64,000 nt of DNA from NCBI GenBank assembly GCA_964536965.1, contig CAZIAL010000010.1, forward strand, positions 28,811 to 92,810, read 5' to 3'. Under the pieces are notes generated by a model. It did no database searches. It saw only the letters and a list, made by a program, of their open reading frames with translations, and was not told where the DNA came from. The position numbers and the translations under genes are program-made. This DNA comes from JACMQW01 sp964536965 (GTDB lineage Bacteria > Bdellovibrionota > UBA1018). This document shows positions 8,524 to 16,854 of the stretch, piece after piece. Positions within the stretch are counted from its first letter, which is position 1. Each line of letters begins with the position of its first letter.

Positions 8524-9735
8524 TTAGACCCCCACCGCGATCTGGGTGGAAACCGCCCCGGGGGAAATCTGGCCGTGTGAGTCTTTCACAAAAACGTGGA
8601 TATAGACGTTCCCACTGTTCGAGGCGGTGTGCTCGTAGCTCGCCGCTTTCGGGATCCAGACGCAACCTCCGGAGGAAACCGCCCCCGTCGTAAGGCTGTC
8701 GATGAGACAAACGGTGTCGTGGTAGCTGCTTCCGTTGTCCGCGACCACGACGTTCACTTTCCCGGCCGCTCCCGTCGCCACGGAAATCTGTGCGTTACTT
8801 AAGGTCGGAACCAGCGTCGGAGAGTCATAATAGAAAGTATTGGTATCGGCGCGCGCCGAAACATTTCCAGCCGCGTCCTTCGCCCAGATCGAAACTTTAT
8901 TCACCCCTCCCTCATCTCCGTCGGACAACACGACTCCCAGGCTCGGGGGAAGCGTCGCCGCGACCCAGGAGCATCCGGTATTCGTGGCCGCGTTCAGCAG
9001 AATACAATAATGAGCGATGGCTTCGTTCGGAGTGATTCCCGAAACCGTCAGGGAGGCATTCGTGACGAGGGATGCGACTGGGTTCGTAATGGTGACCACG
9101 GGAGGAGTGGTATCGGCTCCATTGGTTCCGTCGAAGCAGCTATCCATATTCAGCTCTTCTTGTTCGGTGCTCGTGAGCGAAGACCAGGCGGCGATCGGGA
9201 GCGCCACCGAACGGTCTTGGAAAAAGTCGCGGACCTCGGCGCGCCCGAGCTCGTAATAGTTTTCGAGATTCTGGTTCGCATCAATCGGATCGATGAAACC
9301 GCGCTGACAGCTCGCGAGGTCTTTCACGCCGACGAGTTGGACCATGCGGACCGGGCCCGGAGGGAGCTTCATCGCGAGCTCCCCCTGCATCATCCCGCTC
9401 GTCGAAAGGTAGATCGGAGGGGAAACGACTCCGCGGTAGGCGCAGGGACTTCCCGCCAGCGTACGCGCGAAATCTTGGGCGGGATCCTTATCGGTTCGAT
9501 AGGGATCGGAATCCTCAATTCCCGGTCCGGTGACGTTGATGGCGAAACAGGAGAAATCACTGAAATCCGCCATGTCGACGATCCCATTCACGGCCTGTCG
9601 CTGGGAAAGGGAGCGCAAATCGAAATGGAGCGAAGGGCCGGCCGACTTCGCACGGAGGGAGCACCCCGAAGCGAGTAAAACCACCGCGAGACCGGAAACC
9701 ACAAACGTACCGAAGGTCTTCGTTAGAGGAGACAT
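8524..9735 (-). CDS. Lipoprotein with shared N-terminal module and Ig-like C-terminal domains
   Basis: A 403-aa predicted lipoprotein with lipobox LASGC (Cys25). The shared module spans about residues 60-205: FSCFAINVTGPGIEDS, CAYRGVVSPP, GELAMKLPPGPVRMVQLVGV, YELGRAEVRDFFQDRSVAL and a closing Cys. From DTTPPVVTITNP onward there are two Ig-like or HYR-like beta-sandwich units, each with paired cysteines (HYCILLNAATNTGCSW and DTVCLIDSL...GGCVW). It is the promoter-proximal gene of the pair with the lipoprotein at 7423. An extracytoplasmic binding or adhesion role is plausible but unproven. Confidence 0.75.
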   Translation of the reverse strand: MSPLTKTFGTFVVSGLAVVLLASGCSLRAKSAGPSLHFDLRSLSQRQAVNGIVDMADFSDFSCFAINVTGPGIEDSDPYRTDKDPAQDFARTLAGSPCAYRGVVSPPIYLSTSGMMQGELAMKLPPGPVRMVQLVGVKDLASCQRGFIDPIDANQNLENYYELGRAEVRDFFQDRSVALPIAAWSSLTSTEQEELNMDSCFDGTNGADTTPPVVTITNPVASLVTNASLTVSGITPNEAIAHYCILLNAATNTGCSWVAATLPPSLGVVLSDGDEGGVNKVSIWAKDAAGNVSARADTNTFYYDSPTLVPTLSNAQISVATGAAGKVNVVVADNGSSYHDTVCLIDSLTTGAVSSGGCVWIPKAASYEHTASNSGNVYIHVFVKDSHGQISPGAVSTQIAVGV

Positions 9736-9882
9736 AATTGTTAAGTCCTATTCATAATTATCCGGCAAAAAATGCGCTGCGGCAAGTTTAGGGTGGTTAG
9801 GATTTTTGATCAGTCTTTTCCAGTGGTTATGGCGTAAAAACCTCTTCTGTCACGGGGAGGGAGAATCCAATCGCGATCAGAA

Positions 9883-9909
9883 TTGACCCGATGCCTATAT
9901 CTTGATAAT
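9883..9909 (+). promoter_or_regulatory. Candidate sigma-70-type promoter for the secreted protein at 9952
   Basis: TTGACC at 9883-9888 and GATAAT at 9904-9909 are separated by 15 bp, slightly short of the ideal 17. The rest of the 216-nt gap upstream (9736-9951) between the divergent genes holds no other feature I can support. Confidence 0.4.
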
Positions 9910-9951
9910 GACGCGACGCATTAATTCACTTCCCTACCCCTGGAGCCCCGT

Positions 9952-10407
9952 ATGAAAAAGCACGTTTCGTTTTTTGCCCTCCTTTTCGCCGTTTCGATCT
10001 CGAGTAGTTTTGCCGCGGACCACGTCTATGAATGCACTCGCGACGACGAGGGCGACGACTGGACCATCACCGTGAAAGAAGACGGATCCCTGGCTAACTT
10101 CTTCGACAACGATCACGACACCGCGATGGTGAACGTGCGCACGATCGAAAATAAATCGACCCGCGCCAAGATCTATTCCTTCGAAGGCAGCGACGGCGCG
10201 AGCGCTTCCGAGTTCATTCTGAATACGGGCAGCCTCACCGGCACGCTCGTCGATAGCGTCGGAACCTCGGACGCGTACGAACTTGCCTTCACCTGTACGG
10301 TGGAAAAAGAAGATCCAAGATATTCCGTGGACTGGGAAGCCGTGCAAAAGGCCATCGATGATGCCGAACAGAACGGCGGCTCTACCCGTTATCCAGCGTT
10401 TATTTAA
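9952..10407 (+). CDS. Small secreted protein of unknown function
   Basis: A 151-aa protein with a clear Sec signal peptide (MKKHVSFFALLFAVSISSSFAA, cleavage near residue 22). The mature part of about 130 residues is acidic and contains two cysteines (YECTRDD and FTCTVEK) that could form a disulfide. It looks like a small periplasmic beta-rich domain. I do not recognise a family. It is a single-gene unit with a candidate promoter upstream and two stem-loop terminators downstream. It is not obviously homologous to the similar-sized secreted protein at 36493, although both begin the mature chain with a Cys-containing strand. Confidence 0.7.
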   Translation: MKKHVSFFALLFAVSISSSFAADHVYECTRDDEGDDWTITVKEDGSLANFFDNDHDTAMVNVRTIENKSTRAKIYSFEGSDGASASEFILNTGSLTGTLVDSVGTSDAYELAFTCTVEKEDPRYSVDWEAVQKAIDDAEQNGGSTRYPAFI

Positions 10408-10410
10408 CTG

Positions 10411-10461
10411 AACCTCGGGACCCGCCCGCCATGGACGACGGCTCCAGGGTCTGAGGTTTTT
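10411..10461 (+). terminator. Terminator downstream of the secreted protein gene
   Basis: AACCTC...GACCC pairs with GGGTC...GAGGTT across a loop of about 23 nt and is followed by a run of T (10457-10461). It begins 3 nt after the stop codon of the gene at 9952. Confidence 0.6.
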
Positions 10462-10476
10462 CAGTTTTGATCCCAT

Positions 10477-10513
10477 GAAAGAGGCGTTTCCTGAAAATGG
10501 AATCGCCTCTTTC
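10477..10513 (+). terminator. Second stem-loop terminator in tandem
   Basis: GAAAGAGGCG (10477-10486) pairs perfectly with CGCCTCTTTC (10504-10513), with an inner TTCC/GGAA extension and a 7-nt loop. It is followed by GTTTG. It backs up the terminator at 10411. Confidence 0.6.
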
Positions 10514-10589
10514 GTTTGTCGGCTTCGATTGATTCCGAGAGCAACCCGTTTAGGGGAAAACCTCCGTAAGCCGCCAAATTCGCGTATCG

Positions 10590-10631
10590 CGTCCAATAAA
10601 AAGGGCGCCCGGGTTTTCCGGGCGCCCTTTC
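10590..10631 (-). terminator. Rho-independent terminator of fusA
   Basis: A 13-bp perfect stem (10600-10612 with 10618-10630) with a GTTTT loop. Read on the minus strand it is followed by TTTATT, making a good terminator for fusA about 210 nt beyond its stop codon. A second small GC-rich hairpin (gccgcgg/ccgcggc) lies at about 10642-10659 between it and the duplicated segment. Confidence 0.75.
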
Positions 10632-10667
10632 AACAAAAAGCAGCCGCGGGATGCCGCGGCAAACTCG

Positions 10668-10837
10668 CGGGGTTGCTCCCTTTCCTGCGCATCACGCGCA
10701 GGAACAGCCCTTTAGGGCTGACGGTCCGCACCCATCGAAAGGCTCCTGCCTTCGGGGTTGCTCCCTTTCCTGCGCATCACGCGCAGGAACAGCCCTTTAG
10801 GGCTGACGGTCCGCACCCATCGAAAGGCTCCTGCCTT
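10668..10837. repeat. Perfect 85-bp tandem duplication in the fusA 3' untranslated region
   Basis: Bases 10668-10752 are repeated without mismatch at 10753-10837. Each unit carries two hairpins: CCTGCGC-atcac-GCGCAGG and CAGCCC-ttta-GGGCTG. The second copy ends 4 nt from the fusA stop and its right end also forms CGAAAGG/CCTTTCG. The segment lies between the fusA stop and the terminator, so the fusA mRNA would carry four strong stem-loops in its 3' end. No coding function is apparent. Confidence 0.9.
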
Positions 10838-10841
10838 TCGA

Positions 10842-12944
10842 TTACTTCGCCGCTTCTTTTTTCTTCTCTTGGTACTTCTTCACCATCTCGTCCTGGACGT
10901 TCTTCGGCACGGCCGAGTACTTCAGGAACTCCATGGTGAACTCGCCCTTGCCTTGGGTCGCGGAGCGAAGGTCGGTCGAGTAACCGAACATCTCGGTGAG
11001 CGGAACTTCGGCTTCGATGATGGCGTAGCCTTCGTTCGTTCCCGAGTTCAGGATCATTCCGCGGCGCTGGTTGATTTGTCCCATGACGGAGCCCTGGAAT
11101 TCTTCCGGAGCTTGCGTCTCGAGTTTCATCATCGGCTCGAGCACCACTGGACCGGCGCCTTCGTAAGCTTCGCGGAAGCCCATGATGGAAGCCGTACGGA
11201 AGGAAAGTTCGTCGGAGTCGACATCGTGGTAAGCGCCATCGTTGATGGTGACGCGCACGCCGACGATCGGGAATCCGATGAGACGGCCTTCTTTGATCGC
11301 TTCCTGGAAGCCTTTGTCGCAAGCCGGGATGAAGTTTCGAGGGATCACGCCGCCAGTGATATCGTCCACGAACTCGTACCCCACGGCCGCGTCGGCCGGC
11401 AGCGGCTCGATGAATCCGGCCACGCGACCGAACTGACCTTTACCACCCGACTGCTTCTTGTGGGTGTAGTTGAACTTCGCCTGACGGGTGATCGTCTCAC
11501 GGAAGGCCACCTGTGGCTTACCGACGATGACTTCGCAGTTGTACTCGCGCTTGATCCGCTCGCAGTAAATCTCGAGGTGGAGCTCGCCCATCCCGGAGAT
11601 AATCGTCTGCGCGGATTCTTCGTCCCGGTGCACGCGGAAGGTAGGGTCTTCCTTCGTGAACTTGTTCAGCGCTTTCGAGAAGTTCGTCTGGCTGGCCTTG
11701 TCTTTCGGCTGGATCGCGAGCGAGATGACGGCGTTCGGAACGAACATCGAGGTCATCGTCAGCTTCGCTTTACCGTCGCCGAAGGTGTCACCCGACGCGC
11801 AATCGACACCGAAGAAAGCGACGATGTCGCCGGCTTTCGCGATTTCGATGTCGTTCATCTCGGAGGAGTGCATCTGCACGATCCGAGGCACTTTCACCTT
11901 CTTGTCGTTCACGTTGTTGAAGATCGTATCGCCCTTACGCACGGTCCCTTGGTAGATCCGCATGTAAGTCAGCTGGCCGTAACGACCGTCGTCGAGCTTG
12001 AACGCGAGCGCGACGAGAGGCTTCGCAGGATCGCTCGAAAGGATCACTTTCTCTTCGTTGTTGTTCTGGTCGAGGGCGTAGTTCTCCCGCTCGGTCGGGT
12101 TCGGGAGGTAATACGTCACGGCGTCGAGCAGGATCTGCACGCCTTTGTTCTTGTACGCCGAACCCATCATGACCGGGGTGAACTCGAGCGACTGCGTCGC
12201 TTTCTTGATCGCCTCGCGAAGTTCCGGAACGGTCACGTCCTGGCCTTCGAGGTATTTCATTCCCACGGTCTCGTCGAACTCGCCGACGGCGGCGATCAGT
12301 TCCTCGCGGAATTTTTTGCACTCGCCGAGGATGTCGGCTGGCACGTCTTCTTCACGCACTTTTTCGCCGTTTTCGCCATCGAAGTAGAACGCGCGCATCT
12401 GCACGAGGTCGACCACGCCTTCGAAGCGGTCTTCAGCCCCGATCGGGTACGTGATGAAGTGCGCGTTATGCGCGAGCTTTTCGTTTAGCATCTGGCGGCC
12501 GCGGAACGGGTTCGCGCCCGCGCGGTCCATTTTGTTGATGAAGCAGATGCGCGGCACTTTGTAGCGCTTCATTTGGCGATCGACGGTGATCGACTGCGAC
12601 TGGACGCCGGCCACCGAACAGAGCACGAGGACCGCGCCGTCGAGGACGCGGAGCGAACGCTCGACTTCGACGGTGAAGTCGACGTGTCCCGGAGTATCGA
12701 TCAGGTTGATGTTGAAATTCTTCCACTCGCAGTACGTCGCGGCGGACTGGATCGTGATGCCTTTTTCGCGCTCGAGGTCCATCGAGTCCATGACGGCGCC
12801 GACGCCGTCTTTTCCTTTGACCTCGTGGATCGCGTGAATCTTGTTGGTATAGAACAGGATCCGCTCGGAAAGAGTCGTCTTCCCGGAGTCGATGTGGGCG
12901 GAGATCCCGATGTTGCGAATTTTATCCATTCCGAGAGTAGACAT
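10842..12944 (-). CDS. fusA: Elongation factor G (mitochondrial-like, spd-type)
   Basis: A 700-aa translational GTPase that drives tRNA-mRNA translocation on the ribosome. G motifs are AHIDSGKTT (G1), DLEREKGITIQSAATYCEW (switch I region), DTPGHVDF (G3) and NKMDRAGA (G4), with domains II-V intact to the Lys-rich C-terminus. The P-loop has HIDSGKTT instead of the HIDAGKTT of typical proteobacterial FusA. The N-terminus (RNIGISAHIDSGKTTL...VKGKDGVGAVMD) follows the mitochondrial EF-G1/spdEFG1 subfamily, known from planctomycetes, spirochaetes and deltaproteobacteria. These lineages often split translocation and recycling between two EF-Gs, so a second paralogue is expected elsewhere. It is divergent from orn. 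Confidence 0.96.
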   Translation of the reverse strand: MSTLGMDKIRNIGISAHIDSGKTTLSERILFYTNKIHAIHEVKGKDGVGAVMDSMDLEREKGITIQSAATYCEWKNFNINLIDTPGHVDFTVEVERSLRVLDGAVLVLCSVAGVQSQSITVDRQMKRYKVPRICFINKMDRAGANPFRGRQMLNEKLAHNAHFITYPIGAEDRFEGVVDLVQMRAFYFDGENGEKVREEDVPADILGECKKFREELIAAVGEFDETVGMKYLEGQDVTVPELREAIKKATQSLEFTPVMMGSAYKNKGVQILLDAVTYYLPNPTERENYALDQNNNEEKVILSSDPAKPLVALAFKLDDGRYGQLTYMRIYQGTVRKGDTIFNNVNDKKVKVPRIVQMHSSEMNDIEIAKAGDIVAFFGVDCASGDTFGDGKAKLTMTSMFVPNAVISLAIQPKDKASQTNFSKALNKFTKEDPTFRVHRDEESAQTIISGMGELHLEIYCERIKREYNCEVIVGKPQVAFRETITRQAKFNYTHKKQSGGKGQFGRVAGFIEPLPADAAVGYEFVDDITGGVIPRNFIPACDKGFQEAIKEGRLIGFPIVGVRVTINDGAYHDVDSDELSFRTASIMGFREAYEGAGPVVLEPMMKLETQAPEEFQGSVMGQINQRRGMILNSGTNEGYAIIEAEVPLTEMFGYSTDLRSATQGKGEFTMEFLKYSAVPKNVQDEMVKKYQEKKKEAAK

Positions 12945-13125
12945 GCGCGTAAGCTTCCTTAGTTAGGTGATTTGGATATGCGTTAATAACGTTTTTAACT
13001 GGGGGGAATCAAGCAGGAAGTCTGCTAACGCAGTCCGTCTAAATCCGGCGTGCGCCGATACTTAAATCTCCAGAAACGTTCACTGAGATTGCCCCTAAGT
13101 ACTCGGGCGAGTAATCTCGAAGCAC

Positions 13126-13689
13126 ATGACGAAAAAGCATCTCTTCTGGATCGATCTCGAGATGACCGGCCTCGACGACGTTAAGGACCATATTCTCGAA
13201 GTAGCCGTGATGATTACGGATCTCGAACTGAATCCGATCGCCGAATATGAGCAAGTCGTCTTCCAGCCACCCGAGGTGGTCGAGAATATGAACGATTGGT
13301 GCAAAGAGCATCACGGAAAATCCGGCCTGACGGCCGCCATTCCGGGCGGCAAGGCTCTGGCGGAAGTCGAGCACGAGCTGCTTGAGCTCGCCAAAAAATA
13401 TTTCAAGCACGACGAGCGGATCGTCCTCGTTGGGAATTCGGTCGGAAACGATCGGCGGTTTATCGATCGATATCTGCCCGCCTTCGCGAAAAAGCTCCAT
13501 TACCGGTTGGTCGACGTCAGCTCCTTCAAGGAAATCTATCGGGAGCGTTACGGCATCAAGTTCGAGAAGAAGAATTCGCACCGGGCCCTAGGCGACATCC
13601 AAGAGTCGATCGCGGAACTCGCCCATTATCTGAGCTTTGTGCAAATCCCGGGAGTTGCGCCCACCGGGGGAAAGCTGGCCGGCGGATGA
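13126..13689 (+). CDS. orn: Oligoribonuclease
   Basis: A 187-aa DEDD-family 3'-5' exonuclease that degrades RNA dinucleotides and pGpG to mononucleotides, finishing mRNA turnover and c-di-GMP breakdown. FWIDLEMTGLD carries the first Asp-Glu pair, GNSVGNDRRFID the second Asp, and HRALGDIQESI the His-Asp of the DEDDh active site. Length matches the family. ATG 13126 fits the canonical N-terminus. The stop overlaps the next start by 4 nt (ATGA), indicating translational coupling with the deaminase gene. Confidence 0.95.
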   Translation: MTKKHLFWIDLEMTGLDDVKDHILEVAVMITDLELNPIAEYEQVVFQPPEVVENMNDWCKEHHGKSGLTAAIPGGKALAEVEHELLELAKKYFKHDERIVLVGNSVGNDRRFIDRYLPAFAKKLHYRLVDVSSFKEIYRERYGIKFEKKNSHRALGDIQESIAELAHYLSFVQIPGVAPTGGKLAGG

Positions 13690-14108
13690 GCGAAAAGAAA
13701 CGTCCCAGTTTCGAAAAGATCTACCTCGACCTGGCACGCGTTCTGGCCACCCGATCGACGTGCAAGCGCCTCGCCGTCGGCACGGTGATCACCTCGACCG
13801 ACTTTCGGAAGGTCCTCGCCGTCGGCTATAACGGAAACGCATCCGGGCTTGCGAATTCCTGCGACCGAGACGAGCCGGGCAACTGCGGCTGTCTCCACAG
13901 CGAAGAAAATGCCGTCATTAACTGCGACTCTCCTCGGTCGGTCGAGAAGATCGCCTTCGTCACCCACCTTCCCTGCGTGGGCTGCGCGAAGCGCCTGATC
14001 AACCTAGGAAACGTGAAGAAGGTCTATTACGGCGAGGACTATCGCCTCAAGGACTCCATCGAGCTCCTGCGCTCCGTAGGCATCGAAGTCTCCCAGCTCA
14101 CCGACTGA
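13686..14108 (+). CDS. dCMP deaminase family protein
   Basis: A 140-aa zinc deaminase that probably converts dCMP to dUMP for dTTP synthesis (ComEB/dCMP-deaminase type). The zinc and catalytic motifs are CLHSEENAVINC (His and Glu) and PCVGCAKRLIN (two Cys). The extra cysteines in SCDRDEPGNCGCLHSEE resemble the structural zinc cluster of dCMP deaminases, and KRLAVGTVI is family-typical. It overlaps the end of orn by 4 nt and precedes the M1 peptidase by 16 nt. tRNA or guanine deaminases are less likely because of the CxRD...CGC insert. Confidence 0.88.
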   Translation: MSEKKRPSFEKIYLDLARVLATRSTCKRLAVGTVITSTDFRKVLAVGYNGNASGLANSCDRDEPGNCGCLHSEENAVINCDSPRSVEKIAFVTHLPCVGCAKRLINLGNVKKVYYGEDYRLKDSIELLRSVGIEVSQLTD

Positions 14109-14124
14109 TTTCCGGGAAATAAAA

Positions 14125-16851
14125 ATGAAAAAACTCTCCTCCATCCTCCGGCTCCCCATCCTTTCCCTCACCCTCGCGATCGCGGGCGGCTGCGCTTCCG
14201 CCCCGAAATCGGAACCGACCCTCGCGGCCGGCGGCCAAACCGGCAAGAGCTCGATGCTCACCCGCGAAGCGGCGATGTATCGTTCGCGCCAGGTCCATAA
14301 AATCGCTTATAATGTCTGGCTGAAAGTCGACGAAACTTCCGAAGAATTTCAGGGGCGCACGCGCATCTCCTTCGAGCTTCGCGAGAATGCCTTCCAGAAT
14401 CTGAACCATCTTCGAATCGATTTTACCGGCGGAAAAATCACGAGCCTGCTCCTGAACGGCACCACCTGGATGCCCGAGAAAATCGCGAAGGTGTATAACG
14501 GCGAATGGATTCAGATCCCGAAAGGCGATCTGGTCACCGGGGCGAATCGCATCGATATCGCCTACACCCATCCTTATTCGCAGAGCGGGAACGGGTTTTA
14601 CCGTTTCAAGGATCCCGAGGACGGCGCGGTTTACCTGCACACCGACCTGGAACCCTATTACGCGAACCTCGTCCTTCCCGTCTTCGACCAGCCTGACCTG
14701 AAAGCGACGTTCGACGTCACCGTGCAGGCACCGAACGAATGGACGATCGTCGGGAACATGCCGCTGCGGGAAAAAACGAAGGTCGATGGAGATTCGGCAT
14801 GGTCCTTCGCGCAGTCGCCCTTGATGAGCACTTACCTTTTCGCTGTGATGGCGGGGCCCTGGAAGATGTGGAAGAGCGATTTCAAAGGCATGCCGCTCGC
14901 GCTTTTCGCCCGGCAGTCGCTCGCCAAGTACGTCGACGCGAACGACTGGTTTAAAGTCACGCGCACGGGGCTGGATTTTTTCTCCGACTATTTCGGCTAC
15001 GCTTACCCCTATCCGAAATACGACCAGATCATCGTTCCGGACCACAACGCCGGCGCCATGGAAAACATCGGCGCCGTCACGTTCAACGAAGGCTTCGTTT
15101 TCCGCGGGCCCGCCACCGAGGAGAAACGAAAGGATCGCGCGGATACGATTCTCCACGAAATGGCGCATATGTGGTTCGGCGACCTCGTGACGATGCGGTG
15201 GTGGAACGGACTCTGGCTGAACGAAAGTTTCGCGACCTACCTTTCTTCGGTCGCCCTGGAACGCACGAAACTTTTTTCCGGCGCACCGCAGTCTTTCTTC
15301 GCCGGAATGAAACGCTGGGCCTATGCGGAGGACCAGCTCCCGACCACCCATTCGATCGAGGTCTCCGTGCCCGATACGAACCAGGCGATGGCCAACTTCG
15401 ACGGGATCACGTACGGCAAAGGCGCCTCCGCGCTGAAACAGTTCCATTACGGCCTCGGTGATGACGACTTCCAGGAAGGACTCCAGCGCTACTTCACGCG
15501 TTTCGCGAACCGGAATACGGCGCTCGCCGACTTCATCAACACCATGGCCCAGACCTCGGATAAAAACCTGACTCCTTGGGTGAAATCCTGGCTCCAGAAT
15601 CACGGCTACAACCGCATCGGCGCCGAATGGACCTGCGGAGACGACGGAAAGATTTCGAAATTCGAGCTCGTCCAGAAGACGGAAGGCGTCGGCAACCCGC
15701 TGCGCCCGCACCGGCTGCAGATCGGATTTTTCCATCGCGACCAGCAAGGACGATTCACGAAGCGCGGCAAAGGCATTCGTACGGCGATCGAATCGGAACG
15801 CGCGAATGTCGAGGAAGCGGTCGGCGAGAAGTGCCCGGACCTCGTTTTTCCGAATGACGAAGACTTCGGCTATTTCATGGTCGATCTCGACCCGAAATCG
15901 CTCGAGGCGGCGAAGACTTCCCTCTCGAAAGTCTCCGACGCGTTTACGCGCCACCTTCTGGCCTACACGCTTTGGGAGATGGTCCGCGCCGGAAAGTGGA
16001 CCCTCTCCGAATTCGCCGAGGCCTCGGCGGGATGGCTCGCGACGGAAACGAACAAGACCCTGATCGAAGACCTCTCGGACATCCTGGCGCATTCACGGCG
16101 AATGTCCGTCGCCCGTTTGCTCGAAGGCGAAGCCCGCGCGAAATTCCTAGACCGCATTCATACGCTCGCCCGCCGTAAGGCCGAAACCAGCGCTCGCGGA
16201 TCGGATCTCCAGCGCATCTGGTTCACGCTCGCTCTGCGAACGATGGCGCCGACGGATGCCGAATGGGCCCTCGCGATTCACGCGGGAAAGAGGAAGCTTC
16301 CGGGGCTGAAAGTCGATCCGGATCTTCGCTGGGACATCCTCACTACGGTCGCCCGAGTCGCGCCGATCGATTCCGCGACTCTCGAGGCCGCCGGCAAAGC
16401 GGACCCGTCCAGCGAAGGCCAGGGGCGAATGCTCGAAGTCCTTTCGGCGCTCGAAACCTCCTCGGTGACGAACGAACTTCCGGCTCTTTTCACCCTCGAG
16501 AAAACGGACGCCAACATTCCGAACGCGCGGCTCCGTAAGGCGATGTCCACTTATCTTTCTTACTCCCGAATCCCGCGGGCCGAAGCCTGGCGGCCGAAGT
16601 TTTTCGCCTCGCTCTCCGCCGTAGCGGCCAAATCGGACGACTCCTACTTCCGCAGCTTCGCTCAGTCCCTCTATCCGAGCCAATGCTCGGATGCGGTAGC
16701 TGACGAAACGACCGAATGGCTGAAATCGAATTCGAAGGCTCCGCGCACGCTCCGCATCGCGCTTCGGAAGATGGCTTTCGCCGAAAAATGGTGTGCCGCC
16801 ATCCGGGCCGGACGCCCCTTCCCGCTTTGGCAATCGATTGGAGAGGATTAA
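14125..16851 (+). CDS. M1 family aminopeptidase, predicted lipoprotein
   Basis: A 908-aa gluzincin aminopeptidase (PepN/ERAP family) that removes N-terminal residues from peptides. The exopeptidase motif GAMEN starts at about residue 310. The zinc site HEMAH is at 344-348, with WWNGLWLNESFATY supplying the third ligand Glu and adjacent catalytic context. The signal peptide ends in a lipobox (AGGC at about residue 18), so it is anchored in the outer or inner membrane rather than cytoplasmic like E. coli PepN. The C-terminal ~350 residues form the helical ERAP1-C-like domain. It is the third gene of the orn-deaminase-peptidase run and 3 nt before the next gene. Confidence 0.93.
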   Translation: MKKLSSILRLPILSLTLAIAGGCASAPKSEPTLAAGGQTGKSSMLTREAAMYRSRQVHKIAYNVWLKVDETSEEFQGRTRISFELRENAFQNLNHLRIDFTGGKITSLLLNGTTWMPEKIAKVYNGEWIQIPKGDLVTGANRIDIAYTHPYSQSGNGFYRFKDPEDGAVYLHTDLEPYYANLVLPVFDQPDLKATFDVTVQAPNEWTIVGNMPLREKTKVDGDSAWSFAQSPLMSTYLFAVMAGPWKMWKSDFKGMPLALFARQSLAKYVDANDWFKVTRTGLDFFSDYFGYAYPYPKYDQIIVPDHNAGAMENIGAVTFNEGFVFRGPATEEKRKDRADTILHEMAHMWFGDLVTMRWWNGLWLNESFATYLSSVALERTKLFSGAPQSFFAGMKRWAYAEDQLPTTHSIEVSVPDTNQAMANFDGITYGKGASALKQFHYGLGDDDFQEGLQRYFTRFANRNTALADFINTMAQTSDKNLTPWVKSWLQNHGYNRIGAEWTCGDDGKISKFELVQKTEGVGNPLRPHRLQIGFFHRDQQGRFTKRGKGIRTAIESERANVEEAVGEKCPDLVFPNDEDFGYFMVDLDPKSLEAAKTSLSKVSDAFTRHLLAYTLWEMVRAGKWTLSEFAEASAGWLATETNKTLIEDLSDILAHSRRMSVARLLEGEARAKFLDRIHTLARRKAETSARGSDLQRIWFTLALRTMAPTDAEWALAIHAGKRKLPGLKVDPDLRWDILTTVARVAPIDSATLEAAGKADPSSEGQGRMLEVLSALETSSVTNELPALFTLEKTDANIPNARLRKAMSTYLSYSRIPRAEAWRPKFFASLSAVAAKSDDSYFRSFAQSLYPSQCSDAVADETTEWLKSNSKAPRTLRIALRKMAFAEKWCAAIRAGRPFPLWQSIGED

Positions 16852-16854
16852 ATC

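Noticed and set aside
14098..16092. A 664-codon open frame on the minus strand opposite the M1 aminopeptidase
   Set aside because: Antisense shadow with biased composition and no recognisable family.
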